Assembly (NCBI GenBank): GCA_023663635.1 | Contig: JAMPHD010000001.1 | Span: 261,714-325,713 of the forward strand | DNA from: Acetatifactor muris | GTDB lineage: Bacteria; Bacillota; Clostridia; Lachnospirales; Lachnospiraceae | Direction: 5' to 3' | Length of the DNA: 64,000 bases | Shown here: piece after piece, positions 26,935 to 35,327 of the stretch | How positions within the stretch are numbered: position 1 is the first letter of the stretch | Layout of the letters: each line of letters opens with the position of its first letter | The notes under the pieces: model-generated | Seen by the model: only the letters and a program-made list of their open reading frames with translations | Told to the model about the DNA's origin: nothing | Database searches by the model: none | Program-made: the position numbers and the translations under genes

Positions 26935-27603
26935 ATGCCGGTACAGAAGAAGTACTGTATTTTGGGGCTCATTGGCTGCCTGTGTTTTGGCATCGGCGAC
27001 TGGCTGCTTGGATACGTTGATCCTATGCCGGTGGAAGGGGATGTTTTTTATTTTATCCGTGCGGGGCATGGAGCAGATTACAATACATTAAGGGTTGGCG
27101 TGACCCTCGCATTGGCGGTGGTAGGGATATTCTTTCTATATCCGGGATTTATACATATAGCGGATATTGCGAAAGACGGGAAGACAAAGCGGCTTCTGGG
27201 ATATGCGTTTGGGCTGTGTTCGGTCGGGTGGATGATGCTGCATCTGCTCGTGTCCGTCAATGTGCTTGTGTTTTCAGAAACAGCGAAAAGCGTCGGATGC
27301 GAATTTGCGGCAGTCCTTTCAAACCGTTTGGGAAACGCGGGGTTGGCAGTTGAGAAATGTGCTGCGTTATTTGCTGTAGGCGCCGGCATTTTATTGATCA
27401 TTGCGATCCTGCGAAGAAACACTTGTCTGAAAAAGAGCGCCGTAGTATTCAGTCCGGTCATTCCGATGCTGATCATTATCGTGATCGCACGGGTTCTTCC
27501 TCAGTCGGCTTTTTCCTATGGGCTTTATACGTTTAATATGAATGCGGCAATGATGGTGTGGTTTGTGTATCTTTTTGCGGCGGGAAATAAAACACCTGCA
27601 TAG
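26935..27603 (+). CDS. DUF6796-like membrane protein, full-length copy B
   Basis: A 222-residue protein with six hydrophobic helices. GIGDWLLGYVDPMPVEG near the N-terminus parallels TGDMLLGYG in the copy at 22837. It is separated by 6 bp from the preceding gene and 12 bp from the next, so it is firmly inside the operon. The segment SAFSYGLYTFNMNAAMMVWF near the C-terminus may be a substrate or partner surface. Function unknown. Confidence 0.65.
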   Translation: MPVQKKYCILGLIGCLCFGIGDWLLGYVDPMPVEGDVFYFIRAGHGADYNTLRVGVTLALAVVGIFFLYPGFIHIADIAKDGKTKRLLGYAFGLCSVGWMMLHLLVSVNVLVFSETAKSVGCEFAAVLSNRLGNAGLAVEKCAALFAVGAGILLIIAILRRNTCLKKSAVVFSPVIPMLIIIVIARVLPQSAFSYGLYTFNMNAAMMVWFVYLFAAGNKTPA

Positions 27604-27615
27604 ACGGAGGAGAAA

Positions 27616-28116
27616 ATGAGTATAGGCATTATGATTGTGGAGGCAATCGTATTCAGTGTTTTATTTACAGTTATGGCTTTTGCGACAACAGGGAAGAAAT
27701 CCAAACTGCAGATACATAACTATCCGCCCGAAATACAGGAAGAATATTTTAAGACGCATGAGCGGATAGAGGTACAGCCGTTAAGCGGCAGGGTGATCGC
27801 AATAAAAGCAGTCGGGATCCTGATATTTACGGGCATCCTTGCGGTATGCGCCCATGTGGCGGGAGCGGAAAGGTTCGTGGAGGGATTCGGCATTGCCTTT
27901 GGATTGATGGTCTGGATCGGCGCTTATGACACGTTCTTTTTGGATTGGGTACTCTTCGCTAATATGAAACGTTTCCGGTTGGAGGGGACGGAACACATGG
28001 ATAAGGAATACCGGCAAAAGTGGTTCCATGTGAAAGGGATGGTGTTCCCCGGAATTGTTTTTGCGCTGATCCCGGCTGTATTGGTTGGAGTTGTCGTTTC
28101 CTTTTTGCCAAAGTAA
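27616..28116 (+). CDS. Small four-helix membrane protein, paralogue 4 of 4
   Basis: A 166-residue membrane protein carrying the clearest version of the shared pattern: GAYDTFFLDWVLFANM followed by LEGTEHMDKEY. It is related to the proteins at 21172, 21696 and 22266, though about 5 kb away from them. GGAGGAG precedes the ATG. From here the sequence becomes visibly more A+T-rich than the pel region. Function unknown. Confidence 0.65.
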   Translation: MSIGIMIVEAIVFSVLFTVMAFATTGKKSKLQIHNYPPEIQEEYFKTHERIEVQPLSGRVIAIKAVGILIFTGILAVCAHVAGAERFVEGFGIAFGLMVWIGAYDTFFLDWVLFANMKRFRLEGTEHMDKEYRQKWFHVKGMVFPGIVFALIPAVLVGVVVSFLPK

Positions 28117-28161
28117 AGGTCCGGTAATTGGACTGATAAAAGGAAGGGGAATAAGGCGGCA

Positions 28162-29052
28162 ATGGATTGGATACATTTTGCACTGCAAAAAGATGGATTT
28201 AAAGCACATTTTCATAAAGGGCAGAAGAAACCGGGGAAGGCCGTCCTGCTTGTGGGCGGCGCAGGCTGTAACGAAAAGATATGTGTAAAAATAGGCAAAG
28301 AGATAGCAGTGCATGGATATTCGGTAATGGTTCTTGGATTTTACCTTTGGGAAGGACTTCCGCGGGATTTGATACATATTCCGGTAGATTATGCAGAGAA
28401 AGCGTGTGAATGGCTGAATGAGAACGGATATGGGGAAATCTGCATGATCGGCAGTTCTACGGGGGCAGGCTACACGCTTGTGTGTGCATCCATTCTTACT
28501 CAGATTACAAAGGTCATCGCAGTAGTGCCCTTTGACCATGTGATGGAAGCTATGAAAGGTATAATAAAGCCTCTTGGATTTTCAGTATATGAGTATCAGG
28601 GAAAAACAATGCCCTATACCTCTTTTTCCATTATTGACGATGGTTTGTGGAAGGGTCTGCGAAAACTTCGGGAAATGCCGGAATACGGGTTCAAATACTT
28701 TATGAGGGGAGCTTACGAGACGGCGCGGTTAAATCCGGAATCGCGTATTCAGGTAGAGAATATCAATGGGGACATTCTTTTCCTTCATCCGTCATGGGAC
28801 GATGTATGGCCGTCAGATGCGGCAACGATGAGAATGATAAAAGTTCTGAAAGAATCCGGTTTCGCACATGAGGTCAAAGAAATCGTGTATGAAAATGCAA
28901 GCCATGCCATTGGCATCACTCCAAGAGGTGGTAAGCAGATGATGAAAATGCTGAAATGGGTTTGCCCGAATGAAAGGAAATACCCGGAGGACTGCGAGAA
29001 GGCGAGAGAAAAGAGCAGTGCAGATATTTTTGCCGCCCTTTCTGAATGGTGA
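28162..29052 (+). CDS. Alpha/beta hydrolase, acyl-CoA thioesterase/BAAT C-terminal type
   Basis: A 296-residue soluble hydrolase. LLVGGAGCNEK is the oxyanion region, CMIGSSTGAGYTL carries the nucleophile serine in GSSTG near residue 97, HPSWDDVWPSD holds the acid, and NASHAIG the catalytic histidine near residue 252. This arrangement resembles the C-terminal domain of bile-acid-CoA:amino acid N-acyltransferases and related thioesterases; the N-terminal domain of those enzymes is absent. It follows the small membrane protein by 45 bp. Substrate unknown. Confidence 0.75.
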   Translation: MDWIHFALQKDGFKAHFHKGQKKPGKAVLLVGGAGCNEKICVKIGKEIAVHGYSVMVLGFYLWEGLPRDLIHIPVDYAEKACEWLNENGYGEICMIGSSTGAGYTLVCASILTQITKVIAVVPFDHVMEAMKGIIKPLGFSVYEYQGKTMPYTSFSIIDDGLWKGLRKLREMPEYGFKYFMRGAYETARLNPESRIQVENINGDILFLHPSWDDVWPSDAATMRMIKVLKESGFAHEVKEIVYENASHAIGITPRGGKQMMKMLKWVCPNERKYPEDCEKAREKSSADIFAALSEW

Positions 29053-29086
29053 GGTCTAAGTGCCTGAGCGAAACGGAGGTGTTGGA

Positions 29087-29218
29087 ATGAGTCTGTTATA
29101 TTCTATTGCGGAAACGGCCTGCCATGTGCTGAATAAGCTGCCGGGAGGCGGGATTAAAAAGCTGATGGATAAGGGACTTACCACGTCAACGGGAAAGGCA
29201 AACTCCCGGCATGGGTGA
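29087..29218 (+). pseudogene. Remnant of an alpha/beta hydrolase N-terminus
   Basis: A 43-codon open stretch beginning MSLLYSIAETACHVL, behind AACGGAGG. It resembles the opening of the hydrolase at 29662 (MSAIYSILKPVLRAAG) but stops after a lysine/glycine-rich segment. It is probably the start of a duplicated hydrolase gene that has been broken. A genuine small peptide cannot be excluded. Confidence 0.45.
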
Positions 29219-29661
29219 AAAGATGTTGCAGGATGCGGGAAGTTTACAAAGCCGTATGCATCGTTTACGGAATCCATACCATTTATGTGGCAGAGTTTTC
29301 CAAGGATGGTGTTCATACGAATGAAAGCAACGCCCATGTATCGGTCCGGAATCATAGGATTATATTGAATGCCTTGCAGGAAACAGCCCTGATTCCGGTT
29401 GCAGTCAGGGAAAATGCGACAAGACGCAGAAATGAGCGCATTCATGATGAAAAGCGGTGGAAATTGGAAAGCCCGCACAAAAGATATTGATAAGTTCTTT
29501 TCTTATGAGGGCATGGTGGCTGGGACGATCCTGAATAATCTTACCGCTTGTGGGAAAGATAGGGAGCGCAATGGCAAAAAGTTTAAATAACCGTCTTGCC
29601 GTTTACGGATGGGGAAACTGACGGAAACCTATCCGGCAAAAGCAGAAAGGAAGGCTGTGCG
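29219..29661 (+). other. Region without a recognised gene
   Basis: The 443 bases hold one unbroken plus-frame stretch of about 85 codons (29233-29490), containing AVCIVYGIHTIYVAEFSKDG and ending in a basic, RRRNER-containing tail. It reads like protein, but I do not recognise it and it has no clear ribosome site. A second short frame follows to 29590 (FFSYEGMVAGTIL). Together with the truncated hydrolase before it, this looks like debris from an insertion or recombination event, followed by the intact hydrolase gene. Confidence 0.4.
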
Positions 29662-30573
29662 ATGAGCGCGATATATAGTATTCTGAAACCGGTACTTCGT
29701 GCGGCCGGATCAAAAAGAACCTCTATGACCAAAGAGGATTTTATGGCTCGCGCCCGGGTGGCTCAAAATAAGCAGAAATATTCCATCCCTGAAATAAAGG
29801 GCTTTCATCAACATATTGAGGAGGTATCCGGCTGTAAAGTGATCGTAGTCTCTAAGGCAGGATATGACCATGAGAAGGCGATCGTATATTACGCCGGGGG
29901 AGGATATATCCGATATCAGTTACCGGGCAAAAAGAGCATCATGAATTATATTGAGCAGACAGGGGCTGAACTTTGGATTCCTTTTTATCCTCTTTATCCG
30001 GAGCGTGATATGTATGATGGCGTAAAATTCGGCTATGAGCTTCATAAAAAGATGCTGGAAAGATATACCCCCGAAAAGATTATCTGGCTTGGTTATTCAG
30101 CGGGTGCGGTTCTTGTAATGGGGCTTGGGAGACATATCGCGCATTGCGGTTATGAACTTCCTATGCCCGGAGCGATCGTTGCGTTTTCTGTGTTCAACTT
30201 GTACACATCGGAGGAAAGCCTGCAAAGAATGAAAGCGCTCGCTGACAGGGATGTTGTGATGGGCGGAAATTTAAAAGAACAGTTCATGGATCTATATAAT
30301 CCGGGAGAACATCTGCCCGGGTATATCGCAGGCTGTGCAGCCGATGATGATTATTCGGGTTTTCCGCCTGTTCTTCTTGGTTTTGGCGGTGATGAGGCAA
30401 TGTCCGGCGATGCACCGGACTTTGAAAAAGCTTTCAAACGATGTGGCACAAAGGACTATAAGGTACATGTAGAGCCGAATGCTTTCCATGCGTATCCTGT
30501 ATTTACCTTTACGCCGGAGGGGAGAAAAGGTGAAGAGCAGGTGATTTCTTTCATGAATGAAAAAGTGAAATAG
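29662..30573 (+). CDS. Alpha/beta hydrolase (HSL/esterase type)
   Basis: A 303-residue soluble esterase-like enzyme. YYAGGGYIRYQ fits the oxyanion-hole motif of the hormone-sensitive-lipase family (HGGG, here AGGG), WLGYSAGAVL carries the nucleophile in GYSAG, GFGGDEAMSGD the acid and NAFHAYPVF the histidine. GGAAGG lies upstream of ATG 29662. The loss of the first histidine of HGGG is unusual but tolerated in some members. The gene is inside the A+T-richer part of the cluster; substrate unknown. Confidence 0.78.
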   Translation: MSAIYSILKPVLRAAGSKRTSMTKEDFMARARVAQNKQKYSIPEIKGFHQHIEEVSGCKVIVVSKAGYDHEKAIVYYAGGGYIRYQLPGKKSIMNYIEQTGAELWIPFYPLYPERDMYDGVKFGYELHKKMLERYTPEKIIWLGYSAGAVLVMGLGRHIAHCGYELPMPGAIVAFSVFNLYTSEESLQRMKALADRDVVMGGNLKEQFMDLYNPGEHLPGYIAGCAADDDYSGFPPVLLGFGGDEAMSGDAPDFEKAFKRCGTKDYKVHVEPNAFHAYPVFTFTPEGRKGEEQVISFMNEKVK

Positions 30574-30629
30574 GTTAAAGGGCTGTTTGTGCCGGAGTAT
30601 ATGCAGAGTAATAGCTGCGGAGGTTAAAT

Positions 30630-31220
30630 ATGATATATCAGGTTATTGCGGTTTTACTTATGATTGCCTTTTATGGAGTGTATTTTGTAAAGCTTTTTCA
30701 CCAACGCAAACAAGGGATACAAACGAATCTGCTTGGAAAGGGAAAGACAGGATTTATAAAATTTATAGAGACCATCCTGAAAATTGTGACATATATTGTT
30801 CCTGCCGTTGAAGTGATCGGTATTTTTGTAAATACATATCTTGATTTAGCATGGCTGCGGATCATAGGTGCGGTTTTAGGAGGCTTAGGAGTTGGAGTGT
30901 TTGTTATATCCGTAATTACAATGCGCGACAGTTGGCGTGCGGGTGTGCCAAAAGATGAAAAGACGGAACTTGTCACATCGGGTATTTACGCATATAGCCG
31001 CAATCCCGCATTTCTGGGATTTGATCTCATATATATTGGTGAACTTCTGATGTTCTTTAACCGGTATCTGTTGGTGATCACTTTGTCAGCGGTTATTATG
31101 TTACATTTACAGATCGTTTATGTGGAGGAAGAATTTTTGATCACGACTTTTGGCGACGGGTATTTGGCGTACAAAAAGAAAGTATGCAGATATATCGGAA
31201 GGAAGAATGCGAAAAAGTGA
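30630..31220 (+). CDS. Isoprenylcysteine carboxyl methyltransferase-like protein, copy 2
   Basis: A 196-residue membrane protein with about five helices. GIYAYSRNPAFLGFD and VEEEFLITTFGDGYLAYKKKVCRYIG form the catalytic signature; the RNPxY tyrosine is a phenylalanine here (RNPAF). It is the second member of this family in the cluster, after the gene at 25737, and is only distantly similar to it. Base composition is clearly A+T-rich. GGAGG lies just before the ATG. A separate origin for this part of the cluster is possible. Confidence 0.78.
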   Translation: MIYQVIAVLLMIAFYGVYFVKLFHQRKQGIQTNLLGKGKTGFIKFIETILKIVTYIVPAVEVIGIFVNTYLDLAWLRIIGAVLGGLGVGVFVISVITMRDSWRAGVPKDEKTELVTSGIYAYSRNPAFLGFDLIYIGELLMFFNRYLLVITLSAVIMLHLQIVYVEEEFLITTFGDGYLAYKKKVCRYIGRKNAKK

Positions 31221-31240
31221 CAGATAAGGAGATTCGGGTT

Positions 31241-32059
31241 ATGGAGAAAAAAGAAAGGGCCGTGAAAACAATACAAATGCAGGGTGTACCGGAAACCATG
31301 TTGCAGACATTGTATGCCCGTGCTGCCTATTCCGGCCGGAAGGGCGCAAAATTTCACGACGACAAGGCGGTGGAGATCGTGTCCCGTATGGATTATGATT
31401 TTTCCTTTGCCGGAGAAGATACCATGATGTCTAAGGGTGTGATCGCCAGAACCCTGCTGCTGGATCGTATGGTGGGAGATTTTCTCAGGGAAAATCCCCG
31501 GGGAACGGTTGTCAATATTGCCTGTGGGCTGGATACGAGAGTGTATCGCTTAAATGTCGGTTCTGCGGTCCGTTGGTATAATCTTGACCTCCCGGAGACG
31601 ATAGAAGTCCGTCGGCTGTTTCTGAAAGAAGACGGGAATATTTCCATGATCGCAAGGTCGGCAATGGATGCGGGCTGGGCAGATGAGATCGAAGAAACAG
31701 ACGGCAGAGCGTTGGTCATCATAGAGGGGTTATCCATGTATTTGTCGGAACAGGATGTAAAAAAGATCCTTTCGATCATTGACAGCCGGTTTGATTCGGC
31801 GGAGGTTATCATGGAAACCATGAGTCCGTGGGTCGTAAAGAATGTAAAGGAAAAGTCCATTGAGAAGACAAAGGCAAAATTTACATGGGGTGTCAAATCG
31901 GGCAGGGAGCTTGCCCGCATTGCGCCGGAATACAGATGGGTGCGGGATGTGAGCCTGGTGGAGGGAATGAAGATCATTATGCCCGTATACCGTTTGTTTG
32001 GGTGGATGCCGCCGGTAAAAAATATTTCCAATAAACTGGTCGTATTGCGAAAGGACTGA
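31241..32059 (+). CDS. LCM/PPM1-type SAM-dependent methyltransferase
   Basis: A 272-residue soluble methyltransferase. VVNIACGLDTRVYRL is the SAM loop of the leucine carboxyl methyltransferase family, followed by WYNLDLPETIEVRR and VIIEGLSMYLSEQDV, all typical. Bacterial relatives include polyketide O-methyltransferases (TcmP type). ATG 31241 has AAGGAG nine bases upstream, and other in-frame starts (31184) overlap the preceding gene. It is the fourth methyltransferase domain of the cluster, which points to methylation as a main activity of this gene set. Confidence 0.85.
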   Translation: MEKKERAVKTIQMQGVPETMLQTLYARAAYSGRKGAKFHDDKAVEIVSRMDYDFSFAGEDTMMSKGVIARTLLLDRMVGDFLRENPRGTVVNIACGLDTRVYRLNVGSAVRWYNLDLPETIEVRRLFLKEDGNISMIARSAMDAGWADEIEETDGRALVIIEGLSMYLSEQDVKKILSIIDSRFDSAEVIMETMSPWVVKNVKEKSIEKTKAKFTWGVKSGRELARIAPEYRWVRDVSLVEGMKIIMPVYRLFGWMPPVKNISNKLVVLRKD

Positions 32060-32063
32060 AAGC

Positions 32064-32852
32064 ATGAAATTTTTTGAATTTGGGCAGGAAAACGAAGAAC
32101 TTATGGTAATGCTGCACGGCGGCGGGGTGAGTTACCTTGGGGCGGTTCCCGTGGCGGAATGTGTGGCGAAGAGATTCCACGTTGTGTTGGTGGCATATGA
32201 CGGGTTCAATCCGTCTGAGCCGGAAAAGGAGTTTACCTCTGTTATGGACGAGGCGGAGCAGATTGCCGGGTATGTCCTGAAAAATTACGGAGGAAAGATA
32301 GATGTGCTTTACGGGGTATCTTACGGCTGCCGCGTACTCAACGAAGTGCTGCGGGATAACAGGCTGACGATCACCACGACCATTGCGGACGGTTTTTCCA
32401 CGCGGGAGTATCCGGATATCAAAAGCGAGTGGGGGAAGGATCTGTACTGCTTTTTCTTCACGGGATTTTTTTATGTTATCATGGGGCGCGCGGGAAAACG
32501 TCGCAAAAAATTTATCGCCAAGATCACCGGAAGGACTTACGAGGAGGCCGAGCGGCTGATCTATACCAAGGCCACATGGAACAGTTGGCGCAACCAGGAC
32601 CGCTGCCTGATCGGACACAAGACGGATTATGAGGCGTTCAAAAATACGGATATGTACATATGGTACGGCATTGACAGCACGGTGGAGCGCAAGCTTGCGA
32701 AGAATATAAAGCAGCTTCAGGACGCGGGGCACCAATTTACGCTCAAAATATTTAAGGGCGTGGGGCATGGCGGGCTTGCGGGAGAACATCCCGACCGCTT
32801 TCTTGAGGAAATAGTGAAGGCGCATTTACGTTCGCCTAAAAAAGCGGATTAA
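32064..32852 (+). CDS. Alpha/beta hydrolase
   Basis: A 262-residue hydrolase. VMLHGGGVSYLGA is the HG oxyanion motif, LYGVSYGCRVL holds the nucleophile serine (GVSYG), and GVGHGGL the histidine. A hydrophobic cap segment (CFFFTGFFYVIMG) lies in the middle and could touch membrane or a lipid substrate. It begins 4 bp after the LCM-type gene and so is co-translated. It is the last gene of the cluster; the next gene has a promoter of its own. Confidence 0.78.
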   Translation: MKFFEFGQENEELMVMLHGGGVSYLGAVPVAECVAKRFHVVLVAYDGFNPSEPEKEFTSVMDEAEQIAGYVLKNYGGKIDVLYGVSYGCRVLNEVLRDNRLTITTTIADGFSTREYPDIKSEWGKDLYCFFFTGFFYVIMGRAGKRRKKFIAKITGRTYEEAERLIYTKATWNSWRNQDRCLIGHKTDYEAFKNTDMYIWYGIDSTVERKLAKNIKQLQDAGHQFTLKIFKGVGHGGLAGEHPDRFLEEIVKAHLRSPKKAD

Positions 32853-32881
32853 GAATTTTCAATTCTTGAATTTTCAATTCT
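32853..32881. repeat. 14-bp direct repeat
   Basis: GAATTTTCAATTCT occurs at 32853-32866 and again at 32868-32881, one base apart. It lies immediately after the hydrolase stop, 30 bp before a strong promoter. Each copy is also a partial dyad (GAATT..AATTC), so it might be a regulator site for the next gene or simple slippage. Confidence 0.5.
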
Positions 32882-32910
32882 CAAATTGGCAAATCTGACC
32901 GAGAATGGGA

Positions 32911-32939
32911 TTGACAAACCCCTCCGGATTAAGTATACT
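32911..32939 (+). promoter_or_regulatory. Strong sigma-A promoter of the peptide module
   Basis: A perfect TTGACA (32911-32916), a 17-bp spacer and TATACT (32934-32939). It is almost identical to the promoter at 20996. The mRNA leader to the next gene would be about 95 nucleotides. Confidence 0.75.
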
Positions 32940-33040
32940 GAAGATACTGGAATAGATTTTCCGGTTGGCAGTAACCGTTGTTTTGGTTTGTCCGTTGATC
33001 GGACGGATTCGGACTCAGGTCCAAGGCGGAGGAATGTATG

Positions 33041-33451
33041 ATGAAGAGTTATGAGAAACCCATTGTGTTGACAAATGAGGAGTTGGCAGAGGGTGTGTAC
33101 GCGGCGAGCGGAATGTGCTACACCACACAGGCTCGTTTTACTCAGTCTCCCGAGCAGGGACGCGGCAACTATGTGATCCAGTTTGACGCGGTGCATGAGG
33201 CGGCGGACGGACATCACAGCGGCATGCAGAGAGTGCAGATTTCTTTCAACCAGGCGGTGGAGTATATATCCAGCGATGGAACTTACATATCCGGCACCAA
33301 CACTTCCACTATGGTTGTGGAGTATGGAAATTACCACAATAACGGAATGGATACGATCGGATTGGGCAATCTGACCGTCAACGGCGATCCGGGTCTGGCC
33401 ATCACGGGTGTGAAGTGCATCTATTGTAATGAGGATTGCGGACAGCACTGA
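33041..33451 (+). CDS. Leader-bearing small protein, candidate RiPP-like precursor
   Basis: A 136-residue protein with no signal peptide. The first 24 residues (from MKSYEKP to EGVYAASG) look like a RiPP leader: charged, without a hydrophobic core, ending in a small-residue run. The rest is rich in Gly, Asn, Thr, Ser and Tyr, with a likely beta-rich fold and a cysteine-rich tail (CIYCNEDC). I associate this leader type in Lachnospiraceae with nearby PqqD-domain, exporter and signal-peptidase genes, all present here. ATG 33041 is preferred to 33038 because GGAGG ends eight bases before. The product would be exported, cut and perhaps modified; chemistry is unknown. The core is long for a RiPP, so a secreted structural protein is an alternative. 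Confidence 0.6.
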   Translation: MKSYEKPIVLTNEELAEGVYAASGMCYTTQARFTQSPEQGRGNYVIQFDAVHEAADGHHSGMQRVQISFNQAVEYISSDGTYISGTNTSTMVVEYGNYHNNGMDTIGLGNLTVNGDPGLAITGVKCIYCNEDCGQH

Positions 33452-33483
33452 TTGACTTAAACCGCAATGTATGAAGAATCCTG

Positions 33484-33515
33484 AGAGGTTATGTGACTGC
33501 ATAACCTCTTTTTTT
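33484..33515 (+). terminator. Terminator between the small protein and its exporter
   Basis: AGAGGTTATG (33484-33493) pairs perfectly with CATAACCTCT (33500-33509), loop of six, followed by seven T. It would allow high expression of the small protein and limited read-through to the exporter, as is common for peptide precursor operons. It also shows that the exporter start must be downstream of it. Confidence 0.85.
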
Positions 33516-33530
33516 ACCGGAAAATCTTTT

Positions 33531-35327
33531 ATGGAGAAAAAATCGAAACTCGAGAGATTAAAATTCTATATCGGCAGGATCAAAGCGGGCAGACTGCGGG
33601 AGATGTGGCGACAGACCCGTTGGATCTACCGCTATGCGGGACATTATCGGGGAGCCATGGTCTTCTACACACTGTTGGGAATGACGGGGACGGCGATGTC
33701 GCTTTTGACAAGTGTGGTGTCCAAGAATCTGGTGGATATCATCACGGGGAATGAGACGGGGGCGCTGGCGCGGACTTTTTGCCTGATGATCGGCCTGAAT
33801 GTGGGGAGTTCACTGGTGAGCATGGTCTCGGACTACGCGGCGAGCCGGATCAGTATGAAAGTGGACGCGGAGATCAAGGCGGATATCTTTGAGAAGATAT
33901 TGGTGACGGATTGGGAGTCTTTGACCAATTATCACACGGGGGATCTGCTCACGAGATGGAGCTCGGACGCCACCAATATCTCAAGCGGCGTGCTGAGTTT
34001 TGTGCCGAATCTGGTAATCTGTCTCTTTCGCTTTATCAGCGCCTTTGCGGTGGTGATCTGCTATGACGCGTCCTTTGCGGTCTTCGCGTTTCTGGGGATG
34101 CCGGTGAGTCTGATCCTGTCGAGAACTCTGATGAACCGCATGGTCGATCAAAACCAAAAAAGCGCCGCTCTGGGAGCCAAAATGTCCGGCTTTAATCAGG
34201 AGGCGTTCTCCAATGTGCAGATCATCAAGGCCTTTGATCTGGTGAAACTCTACATCGCCCGTCTGCGTCAGCTGCAGAAGGAATACATCACCATGCGGTT
34301 GGATTTCAAGAGGATATCCATGGGCACGTCTCTGCTGCTTGGCACGGTGGGGCTGTTGGTGTCCTACGCGTCCTACGGATGGGGAATTTATCGGGTGTGG
34401 AGCGGAGCCATCACCTATGGCACGATGACCATGTTCCTGTCTCTGTCGGGGACATTGACGGGAACCCTGCACAATCTCACCGCGTTGGTGCCCACCGCTA
34501 TAGGACTGACCACCTCGGCGGGTCGTCTCATGGATATCGTGGAGATGCCGCGGGAGGATTACGGTTTGGAGGAAGAGACAGCGCGTTTCAGGGAGAGATA
34601 CCGGTCGGAGGGTATCAGTCTGTATATGCGGGACATCACCTATGCCTATCGAAACGGCAACCGGGTGTTTGAGCATGCCTCTCTGGAGGCGCATCCCCAT
34701 GAGGTCATCGCGCTGGTGGGGCCGTCGGGGGAGGGCAAGACTACGATGATGCGCCTGATCCTTGCCCTGATCGGGCTCGAGGCGGGCAGCGCCCTGCTGT
34801 GCGGAGGAAACGTCCCGCCGGATAAGGCCGAGATCGTGCTGCCGCTCACCGCCTCCTCGAGAAAGCTGTTTTCCTATGTGCCTCAGGGCAACACCCTGTT
34901 CTCGGGCACCATCGAGGAAAATATGCGGAATGTGAAACCGGATGCCACGGAGGAGGAGATGATCGAGGCGTTGAAGTTGGCTTGCGCGTGGGAATTTGTG
35001 GAGAGATTGCCGGAAGGGCTACACAGTCCCGTCAAGGAGCGGGGAGGCGGTTTTTCGGAGGGACAGGCCCAGAGATTGTCTATTGCGCGGGCGATCCTCA
35101 GGCAATCGCCCTTATTGCTGCTGGATGAGGCCACTTCCGCGTTGGACGTGGCCACGGAGAGAAGGGTATTGAAAAATATCATGGAGGCCGGATATCCGCG
35201 GACCTGCATCGTGACCACGCATCGCCCCACGGTGTTGGGCATCTGCAGCCGGGTGTACGGCATCCGCGACAGACGCTGTGAACTGCTGAGCGATGAGGAG
35301 ATCGAGGAGCAGATGAGAGGGTTTTAA
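33531..35327 (+). CDS. ABC exporter (membrane plus ATPase domains)
   Basis: A 598-residue type I ABC half-transporter. Six membrane helices span about residues 40-320 and the ATPase follows from 365: Walker A GPSGEGKTT, signature FSEGQAQRL, Walker B LLLLDEATSALD, and a switch histidine in VTTHRP. There is no N-terminal C39 peptidase domain, so leader cleavage must be done by another enzyme. ATG 33531 lies after the terminator; an upstream frame opening at 33471 runs through the hairpin and was rejected. Context indicates export of the small protein at 33041. Its stop overlaps the convergent gene's stop by four bases. Confidence 0.9.
   Translation: MEKKSKLERLKFYIGRIKAGRLREMWRQTRWIYRYAGHYRGAMVFYTLLGMTGTAMSLLTSVVSKNLVDIITGNETGALARTFCLMIGLNVGSSLVSMVSDYAASRISMKVDAEIKADIFEKILVTDWESLTNYHTGDLLTRWSSDATNISSGVLSFVPNLVICLFRFISAFAVVICYDASFAVFAFLGMPVSLILSRTLMNRMVDQNQKSAALGAKMSGFNQEAFSNVQIIKAFDLVKLYIARLRQLQKEYITMRLDFKRISMGTSLLLGTVGLLVSYASYGWGIYRVWSGAITYGTMTMFLSLSGTLTGTLHNLTALVPTAIGLTTSAGRLMDIVEMPREDYGLEEETARFRERYRSEGISLYMRDITYAYRNGNRVFEHASLEAHPHEVIALVGPSGEGKTTMMRLILALIGLEAGSALLCGGNVPPDKAEIVLPLTASSRKLFSYVPQGNTLFSGTIEENMRNVKPDATEEEMIEALKLACAWEFVERLPEGLHSPVKERGGGFSEGQAQRLSIARAILRQSPLLLLDEATSALDVATERRVLKNIMEAGYPRTCIVTTHRPTVLGICSRVYGIRDRRCELLSDEEIEEQMRGF

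Noticed and set aside
29233-29490. Intact small gene with VAEFSKDG
   Set aside because: The frame is open and protein-like, but I see no ribosome site or family match and it follows a truncated gene, so I list it only as part of an unassigned region.
33471-33530. Earlier start for the ABC exporter
   Set aside because: It would make the strong terminator hairpin part of the coding region; ATG 33531 lies just after it.
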